Positions 39,871-47,393 of a stretch of 64,000 bases of DNA are shown here, piece after piece. This DNA comes from Mycolicibacterium sp. S2-37. GTDB taxonomy: Bacteria > Actinomycetota > Actinomycetes > Mycobacteriales > Mycobacteriaceae. Both the position numbers and the translations under genes were made by a program. Below the pieces are notes generated by a model. It made no database searches. It was not told the DNA's origin and saw only the letters and a list, made by a program, of their open reading frames with translations. The number at the start of each line of letters is the position of its first letter. The stretch's first letter is position 1. The DNA lies in the NCBI RefSeq assembly GCF_017352375.1, contig NZ_JAFEVR010000014.1:186001-250000 (forward strand), in the 5' to 3' direction.

Positions 39871-40928
39871 CAGTTCTTCCCCTCCAGGACCGCGACCAGA
39901 TTCTGTTGCAGCACAGGGCCGCTGGTGGCATGGGCCAGCACCCGCGAGGCGTTGCCCTCGAAGATGTGGCGGGCCGCGAAGCCGATCCGCTCCAGCCCCG
40001 CCGAGAACATCGGGTTGGCCGCCAGCGCTCCGCCGGACGGGTTGATCTTCGTCGACCCGTTCAGACCGATCGCCTCGGTGAGGATCAGCTGCTGGTGGGT
40101 GAACGGAGCGTAGATCTCGGCGACGTCGATCGAGGCGGTGTCGCCCCCGGTGGCGGCCTGTGCCGACGCGGCGGTCGACGGCGAGGTGGTCAGGTCACGC
40201 GCCCCCAGCACCGGCGTCTCGATGCGGTGCTCGATGCCGGTGATCCACGCCGGGCGCTCGCGCAGCTCGCGGGCCCTGTCGCCGGCGGCCAGCACGATCG
40301 CCGACGCACCGTCGGTGATCGGGGCGATGTCGTGGCGCCGCAGCGGATCCGCGAAATAAGGCTGCTCGAGCAGCTCTTCGATACTCGACGCCGGTTCCAG
40401 GGAGTCGGTACGCGGCGCGGCGGCCTGCGCCTCGAGCGCGACCTGGGCCATCTGCTCGGCGGTCCACTTACCGGCGTCCAGGCCGAACCGCGCCTGCAGA
40501 CCCGCCATGCTGACCGAGTCAGGCCACAGCGGTGCCACTGTGTACGGGTCGGTCTGCAACGCCAGGACGCGGCGCAGGGTGCCGGCAGACGACTTGCCGA
40601 ACCCGTAGACCAGCGCGGTCTCGACCTCACCGGTGAGGATCTTGATGTATGCCTCGTACAGCGCCCAGGCAGCGTCCATCTCGACGTGCGATTCGTTGAT
40701 CGGCGGAACCGCGCCGATCGAGTCGATCGCGGAGATGAACGAGAAGGCCCGGCCGGCAAGGTAATCGGAGGACCCCGAGCACCAGAAGCCGAGGTCGGTC
40801 TGGCTGATCCCGAGCTCGCTGTACAGCTGGCGGAAACACGGCATCAGCATCTCGACACCGTTGGTGGTGCCGTTGGTGCGACGGACGTGGGGCGCATGCG
40901 CGAACCCGACGACGGCGACATCATTCAT
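39870..40928 (-). CDS. ltp4: Thiolase-fold lyase Ltp4
   Basis: Thiolase-like protein (352 aa), ortholog of Rv3522 and probable partner of Ltp3. The nucleophile region SHVEMDAAWALYEAYIKI again lacks the catalytic cysteine. Conserved elements are GFWCSGSSDYLAGRAFSF in the N-domain, PITDGASAIVLA, and INPSGGALAANPMFSAGL with the Gly-rich CoA-binding loop. Translated together with ltp3. The adjacent double OB-fold gene plausibly makes the third subunit of the complex. Confidence 0.92.
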   Translation of the reverse strand: MNDVAVVGFAHAPHVRRTNGTTNGVEMLMPCFRQLYSELGISQTDLGFWCSGSSDYLAGRAFSFISAIDSIGAVPPINESHVEMDAAWALYEAYIKILTGEVETALVYGFGKSSAGTLRRVLALQTDPYTVAPLWPDSVSMAGLQARFGLDAGKWTAEQMAQVALEAQAAAPRTDSLEPASSIEELLEQPYFADPLRRHDIAPITDGASAIVLAAGDRARELRERPAWITGIEHRIETPVLGARDLTTSPSTAASAQAATGGDTASIDVAEIYAPFTHQQLILTEAIGLNGSTKINPSGGALAANPMFSAGLERIGFAARHIFEGNASRVLAHATSGPVLQQNLVAVLEGKN

Positions 40929-40975
40929 GCGCGATTCCGCTCCGCTTCTCGCTGGTAGGTCATGTGGTCGGCCCT

Positions 40976-41968
40976 TTACAGGTGATGCTTGTAGGTGTCG
41001 TAGTCGGCGTCGGGCTCACCCGTCGGCCGGAAGTAGTCGATGTTGTCGATGCCGAGGCCCCACTCCTCCTTGGGCTTCCACACCGCCTGAACCCGCATGC
41101 CCATCCGCACGTCGGCCGGATCGATCTCGGTGACCAGGTGCAGGAACGGGATGTCGGCGCCGTCGAGCAGGACGTATGCCGCGACGTAAGGCGGCTTGAT
41201 CCGCTGCCCGGCGAACGGGATGTTGATGATCGCGAATGTCGTGACCGTTCCCTTGTCGGGCAGTTCGACGTAGTTGTCGAGCTCCAGGCCGGTGGCCGGA
41301 TTGGCTTCTCTCGGCGGGAAGTACACCTTGCCGTCCTGGCCCGTGCGCGCACCGAGGAGCTTGCCCTGCTCGAGCGCGCGCAGGAAGGTGCTCTCCGGAA
41401 GCGATGCGGTGTGCTGGATCTCGATGGAACTGGGGGACACCAGCATCGTCACCGGCTCGAGACCGTCCGCGGGTGGCGGAACGTCCTCGGCCTGGTCGCC
41501 CAATGCGAAGTAGGCGATGTCGGTGATGGCTCCCACGGGTTCGTCGACCCAGTGCGCGTGCACCCGCGCTCCGGTGCTGATCGCGTCGGACGAGCCGGCG
41601 TCGACGGCGTGGAGCAGCGGGGTGTCGGCCCCGTCGAGTTTCACCAACGCCCACGCGAATGGGCGGTCCAGTGGTTGGCCTTCGAGCGGCGCGGGCTGCC
41701 AGGTCCAGGACACGACGGTCCCGACGCTGCTCACCGGTACGATCTCGGTCAGCTGTTCGCAGGTGACCGGGTCGTATTCGGCGGGCGGAACGAGGACGCG
41801 GCCGTCGGATCCACGCACTCCGACGATGCGTCGCTCACGCAGGGCAGTGAAGAACTCGCCGAGGAGTGGTCCTACTGAACGGGTGTAGTCGAAAGACAGC
41901 CTCAGAGGCGCTGAAAGCGGCGGCTCATGGGGATCGATCTGCACCGGGCTGCTTTGGCTGGTGGTCAC
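40976..41968 (-). CDS. Tandem DUF35/OB-fold protein, Rv3521-like, lyase accessory subunit
   Basis: 330-aa protein built of two copies of the OB-fold (DUF35) module: residues ~30-180 (LGEFFTALRERRIVGVRGSDGR...) and ~200-330 (STFLRALEQGKLLGARTGQDGK...), whose PP-x-x-x-x-P-x-T and GTV-T motifs align with each other. Zinc-ribbon cysteines normally before a DUF35 domain are missing from both copies. Such modules activate thiolase-fold lyases (as ChsH2 does Ltp2), and two modules would fit two lyase partners, Ltp3 and Ltp4. GTG 41968 was chosen as it lies 9 bases after the KstR box; the longer frame reading from 42142 runs through the box. First gene of the operon. Confidence 0.87.
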   Translation of the reverse strand: MTTSQSSPVQIDPHEPPLSAPLRLSFDYTRSVGPLLGEFFTALRERRIVGVRGSDGRVLVPPAEYDPVTCEQLTEIVPVSSVGTVVSWTWQPAPLEGQPLDRPFAWALVKLDGADTPLLHAVDAGSSDAISTGARVHAHWVDEPVGAITDIAYFALGDQAEDVPPPADGLEPVTMLVSPSSIEIQHTASLPESTFLRALEQGKLLGARTGQDGKVYFPPREANPATGLELDNYVELPDKGTVTTFAIINIPFAGQRIKPPYVAAYVLLDGADIPFLHLVTEIDPADVRMGMRVQAVWKPKEEWGLGIDNIDYFRPTGEPDADYDTYKHHL

Positions 41969-41977
41969 GGCATCGAG

Positions 41978-41991
41978 TAGAACAGGTTCTA
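41978..41991. promoter_or_regulatory. KstR box between the OB-fold/ltp4/ltp3 operon and the LLM gene
   Basis: TAGAACAGGTTCTA, a perfect palindrome fitting the operator. Nine bases separate it from the OB-fold GTG on the minus strand and 47 from the divergent LLM ATG, so both directions are probably controlled. Minus-strand TTGAAT is followed 17 bases later by TCTACT, seven bases before GTG. Confidence 0.85.
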
Positions 41992-42038
41992 AGAATGGAT
42001 TCAAGGGACCAGGTAGACAGGCTAGAGAGGCGGCCGCA

Positions 42039-43070
42039 ATGAAGCTCGGACTCCAACTCGGATATTGGGGAGCGCAGCCGCCGACCAACCACGCCGAACT
42101 GGTCGCCGCGGCCGAGGACGCCGGCTTCGACACGGTGTTCACCGCCGAGGCGTGGGGCTCGGACGCCTACACGCCGCTGGCGTGGTGGGGCCGCGAGACC
42201 ACCCGGATGCGGCTCGGCACATCGGTGATCCAGTTGTCGGCGCGCACGCCCACCGCGTGCGCGATGGCGGCGCTGACGCTGGATCACCTGTCCGGCGGCC
42301 GGCACATCCTCGGCCTCGGGGTGTCCGGTCCGCAGGTGGTCGAGGGTTGGTACGGCGCGAAGTTCCCCAAACCGCTCGCCCGCACCCGCGAGTACGTCGA
42401 CATCCTGCGTCAGGTGTGGGCGCGCGAGGCCCCGGTGCACAGCGCCGGTCCGCACTATCCACTGCCGCTGACCGGCGAGGGCACCACCGGGTTGGGCAAG
42501 AACCTCAAGCCCATCACTCATCCGTTGCGTGCCGACATCCCGGTGATGCTCGGCGCCGAGGGGCCCAAGAACGTCGCGCTCGCCGCCGAGATCTGCGACG
42601 GCTGGCTGCCGATCTTCTACTCGCCCCGCATCGCCGGTATGTACAACGAGTGGCTCGACGAGGGCTTCGCCCGGCCGGGTGCGCGCCGAACCCGGGAGAC
42701 GTTCGAGATCTGCGCCACCGCACAGGTCGTGGTCACCGACGACCGGCCGGCGATCATGGAGCTGATGAAGCCGCACCTGGCGCTCTACATGGGCGGTATG
42801 GGCGCGGAGGACACCAACTTCCACGCCGACGTGTACCGCCGGATGGGGTACGCCGACGTCGTCGACGACGTCACGAAACTGTTCCGCTCCGATCGGAAAG
42901 ACGAGGCGGCGAAGGTCATTCCCGACGAACTGGTGGACGACTCGGCCATCGTCGGTGACCTCGCCTATGTGCAGGAGCAGATCAAGGCATGGGAGGCCTC
43001 CGGCGTCACGATGATGGTGGCCGGGGCGCGGTCTGTCGAGCAGATCCGGGATCTCGCCGCGCTGGTCTAG
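42039..43070 (+). CDS. LLM class F420-dependent oxidoreductase, Rv3520c ortholog
   Basis: Luciferase-like oxidoreductase (343 aa) closely matching Rv3520c, which belongs to the KstR regulon. Distinct features: MKLGLQLGYWGAQPPTNHAELVAAAEDAGFDTVFTAEAWGSDAYTPLAWW at the N-terminus, QLSARTPTACAMAALTLDHLSGGRHILGLGVSGPQVVEGWYG, and ICDGWLPIFYSPR. Its substrate is unknown. ATG 42039 follows AGAGAGG eight bases earlier. It faces the OB-fold operon across a shared KstR box; it differs clearly from the LLM enzyme at 37805. Confidence 0.93.
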   Translation: MKLGLQLGYWGAQPPTNHAELVAAAEDAGFDTVFTAEAWGSDAYTPLAWWGRETTRMRLGTSVIQLSARTPTACAMAALTLDHLSGGRHILGLGVSGPQVVEGWYGAKFPKPLARTREYVDILRQVWAREAPVHSAGPHYPLPLTGEGTTGLGKNLKPITHPLRADIPVMLGAEGPKNVALAAEICDGWLPIFYSPRIAGMYNEWLDEGFARPGARRTRETFEICATAQVVVTDDRPAIMELMKPHLALYMGGMGAEDTNFHADVYRRMGYADVVDDVTKLFRSDRKDEAAKVIPDELVDDSAIVGDLAYVQEQIKAWEASGVTMMVAGARSVEQIRDLAALV

Positions 43071-43092
43071 TAGACACTTGTTGCATGGTGTC

Positions 43093-43106
43093 TAGAACAC
43101 GTTCTA
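43093..43106 (+). promoter_or_regulatory. KstR box and promoter of the Rv3519-like gene and cyp142
   Basis: Perfect palindrome TAGAACACGTTCTA. TTGCAT (43081-43086) lies 18 bp before TAAGTT (43105-43110), and the GTG at 43117 begins six bases after the -10, so the start codon coincides with the expected transcript start. Confidence 0.85.
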
Positions 43107-43116
43107 AGTTCGTCAT

Positions 43117-43896
43117 GTGACCGATACCACTGGGTCTTCGCGTAAGCGCTCATCCGACACCACCGCCGTTCCCGAGGGAAGCTCCACCTACACCATCCAG
43201 GGCACGGTCCTGACGATGCCGGTGCGGATCCGCAGAGCCGACACTCACGTCGCCATGTTCTCGGTCGACGCCGCCGCCGCCCAGCGCATGATCGACTACA
43301 GCGGGCTGCGAGTGTTCGAACTGCGGCCGGGCCGGGCGGTGACGATGCTGATGCTCGTCCGCTACCACGACGGGGATCTGGGGAAGTACCACGAATTCGG
43401 TACCGCCGTCATGGTCAGCCCGCCGGGTAAGACGCTGCGCGGTCTGGCCTCGCTGCAGTCGGCGGCCGCATTCATCCATCACCTGCCCGTCAACCAGGGC
43501 TTCACCCTCGAAGCAGGACAGCGCATCTGGGGCTTCCCGAAGATCATGGCCGACTTCACCGTGCGGGAGATGGGCACTTTCGACTTCGACGTCAGTGAAC
43601 ACGGCAAGCTGATCGCGGGGATCGAGTACAAGCCTGGCGTGCCGTTGCCGTCGGCCCTCACCGGCAAACCGCAGGTGCTCACCACCTACAGCCACCGCGA
43701 CGGCGTCACCCGTGAGATTCCGTGGGAGATGCGCAACTCCGGCATGCGGGTCCGCCTCGGCGGCGCCCGGCTCCGGCTGGGGGAGCACCCCTATGCGGAC
43801 GAACTCCGCGCGCTGGGTCTACCGAAGCGCGCATTCGCCAGCCAATCCTCTGCCAATGTCGAGATGACGTTCGGTGACGCCAGGGAGATTCGATGA
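43117..43896 (+). CDS. Acetoacetate decarboxylase-like protein, Rv3519 ortholog
   Basis: Protein of 259 aa in the acetoacetate decarboxylase (ADC) superfamily. The Schiff-base lysine is Lys142 in RIWGFPKIMADF, and the ADC-type strand TMLMLVRYHDGDLGKYHEFGTAVMV precedes it. The downstream Glu used for decarboxylation in true ADC cannot be placed with certainty, so the activity could be an aldolase or hydratase instead. GTG 43117 fits a leaderless start. KstR-controlled and cotranscribed with cyp142 (ATGA overlap). Confidence 0.82.
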   Translation: MTDTTGSSRKRSSDTTAVPEGSSTYTIQGTVLTMPVRIRRADTHVAMFSVDAAAAQRMIDYSGLRVFELRPGRAVTMLMLVRYHDGDLGKYHEFGTAVMVSPPGKTLRGLASLQSAAAFIHHLPVNQGFTLEAGQRIWGFPKIMADFTVREMGTFDFDVSEHGKLIAGIEYKPGVPLPSALTGKPQVLTTYSHRDGVTREIPWEMRNSGMRVRLGGARLRLGEHPYADELRALGLPKRAFASQSSANVEMTFGDAREIR

Positions 43897-45107
43897 CACA
43901 GGTCCTGTCCAGCACCACCAAACCCGACGTCGACCTGACCGACGGGACCTTCTACGCCGACCGCGGCGCCCGCGAGGCCTACCGCTGGATGCGGGCCAAC
44001 GAGCCGGTGTTCCGCGATCGCAACGGACTGGCAGCCGCGGCGACCTATCAGGCGGTGCTCGACGCCGAGCGCAACCCCGAGTTGTTCTCGTCGACCGGCG
44101 GTATCCGACCGGACCAGCCGGGCATGCCGTACATGATCGACATGGACGACCCGGCACACCTGTTGCGGCGCAAACTCGTCAACTCCGGGTTCACCCGTAA
44201 GCGGGTGATGGACAAGGTGCCGTCGATCGAGCGGCTGTGCGACACGTTGATCGACGCGGTGTGCGAACGCGGTGAGTGCGACTTCGTCCGCGACATCGCC
44301 GCACCGCTGCCGATGGCCGTGATCGGCGACATGCTCGGGGTGCTGCCCACCGAGCGCGAGATGCTGCTCACCTGGTCCGACGACCTGGTGTGCGGGTTGA
44401 GCTCCCATGTGGACGATCTGGTGATCCAGAAGTTGATGGACACCTTCGCCGCGTACACCGCATTCACCATGGACGTGATCGCCAAGCGGCGCGACCAGCC
44501 GACCGACGACCTGTTCTCCATCCTCGTCAACGCCGAGGTCGAGGGGTCCCGGATGACCGACGACGAGATCGTCTTCGAGACCCTTCTCATCCTGATCGGC
44601 GGCGACGAGACCACCCGGCACACGCTGTCGGGCGGCACCGAGCAGGTGCTGCGCCACCGCGATCAGTGGGAGCGGCTGGTCGCCGACAGGGAACTTCTCC
44701 CCGGCGCGATCGAGGAGATGCTGCGTTGGACGTCGCCGGTGAAGAACATGTGCCGCACGCTCACCGCGGACACCGACTTCCACGGGGCAGAGCTGAAGTC
44801 CGGCGAGAAGATCATGCTGATGTTCGAGTCGGCCAACTTCGACGAGTCGGTCTTCGACAACCCTGAATCCTTCACCATCGATCGGAACCCGAACAGCCAC
44901 CTGGCTTTCGGCTTCGGCACCCACTTCTGCCTCGGCAACCAGCTGGCCCGCCTCGAGCTGCGGCTGATGCTGACCAAGGTGCTGGAGCGGCTACCCGATC
45001 TGCGGCTCGCCGACGGCGGCGACGTCCCGCTGCGGCCGGCGAACTTCGTCAGCGGGCCCGAGGCCATGCCGGTGGTCTTCACCCCGACCAAGCGCGTCCT
45101 CGACTAG
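43893..45107 (+). CDS. cyp142: Steroid C26-monooxygenase, cytochrome P450 CYP142
   Basis: Soluble P450 (404 aa) of the CYP142 family, functionally overlapping CYP125 in oxidising the cholesterol side-chain terminus (with opposite stereochemistry in known cases). I-helix ILIGGDETTRHTLSGG and heme ligand Cys346 in FGFGTHFCLGNQ. Matches Rv3518c along its length, with the same DVDLTDGTFYADR-type N-terminus. Having both cyp125 and cyp142 intact provides redundancy for side-chain initiation. In M. tuberculosis Rv3517 follows; here an MFS gene does. Confidence 0.96.
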   Translation: MTQVLSSTTKPDVDLTDGTFYADRGAREAYRWMRANEPVFRDRNGLAAAATYQAVLDAERNPELFSSTGGIRPDQPGMPYMIDMDDPAHLLRRKLVNSGFTRKRVMDKVPSIERLCDTLIDAVCERGECDFVRDIAAPLPMAVIGDMLGVLPTEREMLLTWSDDLVCGLSSHVDDLVIQKLMDTFAAYTAFTMDVIAKRRDQPTDDLFSILVNAEVEGSRMTDDEIVFETLLILIGGDETTRHTLSGGTEQVLRHRDQWERLVADRELLPGAIEEMLRWTSPVKNMCRTLTADTDFHGAELKSGEKIMLMFESANFDESVFDNPESFTIDRNPNSHLAFGFGTHFCLGNQLARLELRLMLTKVLERLPDLRLADGGDVPLRPANFVSGPEAMPVVFTPTKRVLD

Positions 45108-45156
45108 CGAGCGAATCAGCGGTGCGCATCACGGGGCTGCACTACCGTGATGCGGG

Positions 45157-46521
45157 ATGAGCGCTCCGTCAGCACCGATCCCGGCCCCGTCGACACCCGC
45201 GCAGACCCGGCGGGCGATCTGGAACACCATCAGGGGTTCGTCGGGCAACCTCGTCGAGTGGTACGACGTCTACATCTACACGGTGTTCGCGCCGTATTTC
45301 GAGGCTCAGTTCTTCGACGAGTCGGAGAAGAACTCGACGGTGTACGTGTACGCGATCTTCGCGGTCACGTTCATCATGCGGCCGGTCGGATCCTGGTTCT
45401 TCGGCCGGTACGCAGATCGGCGGGGGCGGCGGGCGGCGTTGACGTTCAGCGTGTCGCTGATGGCGCTCTGCTCGGCGGTGATCGCGCTGGTGCCGTCGCA
45501 GGCCAGCATCGGCGCAGCCGCGGCGGTCGTGCTGATCCTGGCCCGGCTGGTACAGGGCTTCGCGACCGGCGGTGAGTACGGGACGTCGGCGACGTACATG
45601 TCGGAGGCGGCGACTCGCGAACGACGTGGATTCTTCTCCTCGTTCCAGTACGTGACACTGGTCGGCGGTCACGTGCTCGCCCAGTTCACGCTGCTGGTGC
45701 TCGACGCGTTCCTCACCGACGACCAGCTGCGCTCGTTCGGCTGGCGGATCGGCTTCGCCATCGGCGGCGTGGCGGCGGTGGTGGTGTTCTGGCTGCGCCG
45801 GTCGATGGACGAGTCGCTGTCCGAGGAGGTCATCGAGAAGGCGAAGGCGGGCGAGGAGAAGGACGCCGGCTCGCTGCGGGTGCTGTTCACCACCTACCGC
45901 AAGCCGCTGCTGATGTGCTTCCTGATCACCCTCGGCGGCACGGTCGCGTTCTATACCTACAGCGTCAACGCACCGGCCATCGTCAAGAGCACCTACAAGG
46001 GTGAGTCGATGACGGCCACGTGGATCAACCTCATCGGGTTGATCTTCCTGATGCTGCTGCAACCGCTCGGCGGGATCCTCAGCGACAAGGTCGGTCGCAA
46101 GCCGATGCTGGTGTTCTTCGGCGTCGGTGGGTTGTTCTACACCTACGTGCTGATCACGTTCCTGCCCGAAACCCAGTCGCCATTCGTGTCTTTCCTGCTG
46201 GTCGCGGTCGGCTACGTGATCCTCACCGGATACACGTCGATCAACGCGCTGGTGAAGTCGGAACTGTTCCCGGCCCACGTGCGGGCGCTCGGTGTCGGAC
46301 TGGGCTACGCACTGGCCAATTCGATCTTCGGCGGCACTGCGCCGCTGATCTACCAGGCGATGAAGGCGCGCGACCAGGTCCCGCTGTTCATCGGGTACGT
46401 CACCGTGTGCATCGCGGTGTCGCTGGTGGTCTACCTGTTCTTCCTGAAGAACAAGGCGAGCACCTATCTGGACCGCGAGCGGGGGGAGGCGTTTCTGCCC
46501 GCCGCCGCGCCGCGCCGCTGA
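45157..46521 (+). CDS. MFS transporter, metabolite:H+ symporter (MHS) family
   Basis: Twelve-helix major facilitator protein (454 aa) of the MHS family (KgtP/ProP relatives). The N-terminal SGNLVEWYDVYIYTVFAPYF, loop 2-3 FGRYADRRGRRAAL and RLVQGFATGGEYGTSATYMSEAAT are family signatures; the matching C-half loop LSDKVGRKPMLVFFG is also present. Known members import dicarboxylates, 2-oxoglutarate, osmolytes or aromatic acids; the substrate here is not evident. It is not preceded by a KstR box and its stop is three bases from the convergent echA19 stop. Confidence 0.9.
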   Translation: MSAPSAPIPAPSTPAQTRRAIWNTIRGSSGNLVEWYDVYIYTVFAPYFEAQFFDESEKNSTVYVYAIFAVTFIMRPVGSWFFGRYADRRGRRAALTFSVSLMALCSAVIALVPSQASIGAAAAVVLILARLVQGFATGGEYGTSATYMSEAATRERRGFFSSFQYVTLVGGHVLAQFTLLVLDAFLTDDQLRSFGWRIGFAIGGVAAVVVFWLRRSMDESLSEEVIEKAKAGEEKDAGSLRVLFTTYRKPLLMCFLITLGGTVAFYTYSVNAPAIVKSTYKGESMTATWINLIGLIFLMLLQPLGGILSDKVGRKPMLVFFGVGGLFYTYVLITFLPETQSPFVSFLLVAVGYVILTGYTSINALVKSELFPAHVRALGVGLGYALANSIFGGTAPLIYQAMKARDQVPLFIGYVTVCIAVSLVVYLFFLKNKASTYLDRERGEAFLPAAAPRR

Positions 46522-46524
46522 ACC

Positions 46525-47325
46525 TCAGCGCATCGTGAAGTTCGGCGCCCGCTTCTCCTTGAAGGCCAGCGGGCCCTCCTTGGCGTCGTCGGACAGGAAG
46601 ACCTCGATACCGATCTTCGTGTCGATCTTGAACGCGTCGTTCTCGTGCAGACCCTCGGTCTCGCGGATCGACCGCAGGATCGCCTGCACGGCCAGCGGCC
46701 CGTTGTTGTTGATGATCTCGGCGATCTCGAGCGCCTTCTCCAGCGCCGAACCGTCGGGCACCACGTAGCCGATCAGCCCGATCTCCTTGGCCTCCGGGGC
46801 CAGGATGTGCCTGCCGGTCAGCAGCAGGTCGAGCGCGATCGTGTACGGGATCTGACGCACGAGCCGCACCGCCGAGCCGCCCATCGGGTAGAGGCTCCAC
46901 TTCGCCTCGGAGATGCCGAACTTCGCGCTCTCGCCGGCGATGCGGATGTCGGTGCCCTGAAGGATCTCGGTCCCGCCTGCGATCGCAGGGCCCTCGACGG
47001 CGGCGATCAGCGGTTTGGTCAACCGTCGGCCCTTGAGCAGGCCGTCGATGCGCGACGGGTCGTAGCTGCCGTCCTTGAACGAATCGCCCGGCGGCCGTGC
47101 CGTCGCGGCCTTGAGGTCCATACCCGCGCAGAAGTAGCCGCCCGCCCCGGTCAGGATGCACGTCCGGATCTCCGGATCGTTGTCCACGCGGTCCCACGCG
47201 TCGACCATGATCGAGAGCATCTCGGTCGAGAGCGCGTTCCGGGCCTCGGGCCGGTTGAGTGTGACGATCAACGTGTGTCCGCGCTGCTCAACGAGGGCGT
47301 CGGGGCCCTTCTCGGGTGCGCTCAC
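46525..47325 (-). CDS. echA19: Steroid enoyl-CoA hydratase EchA19
   Basis: Crotonase-fold enoyl-CoA hydratase (266 aa), ortholog of Rv3516, acting in side-chain beta-oxidation. Crotonase oxyanion loops (GAGGYFCAGMDLKA and VEGPAIAGGTEILQGTDIRIAG) are in place; the catalytic acid corresponds to the Glu within SEAKWSLYPMGGSAVRL. The GTG at 47325 lies near GGCGGA; the shared gap with fadD19 contains one KstR box 45 bases upstream. Faces fadD19 divergently as in M. tuberculosis. Confidence 0.95.
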   Translation of the reverse strand: MSAPEKGPDALVEQRGHTLIVTLNRPEARNALSTEMLSIMVDAWDRVDNDPEIRTCILTGAGGYFCAGMDLKAATARPPGDSFKDGSYDPSRIDGLLKGRRLTKPLIAAVEGPAIAGGTEILQGTDIRIAGESAKFGISEAKWSLYPMGGSAVRLVRQIPYTIALDLLLTGRHILAPEAKEIGLIGYVVPDGSALEKALEIAEIINNNGPLAVQAILRSIRETEGLHENDAFKIDTKIGIEVFLSDDAKEGPLAFKEKRAPNFTMR

Positions 47326-47358
47326 GGGAGTCCGCCTTTCTGCGTCGAAAACAGCGAC

Positions 47359-47387
47359 TTGTCAGGAAATGTAACACGTTCTAGTTT
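47359..47387 (+). promoter_or_regulatory. KstR-controlled promoter of fadD19 (box 47370-47383)
   Basis: TTGTCA (47359-47364), 17-bp spacer, TAGTTT (47382-47387). The KstR box TGTAACACGTTCTA (47370-47383) lies between them. The start codon GTG 47394 comes seven bases after the -10, so the transcript is expected to be leaderless. The same box also stands 45 bp before echA19 on the other strand. Confidence 0.82.
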
Positions 47388-47393
47388 GGGTCC

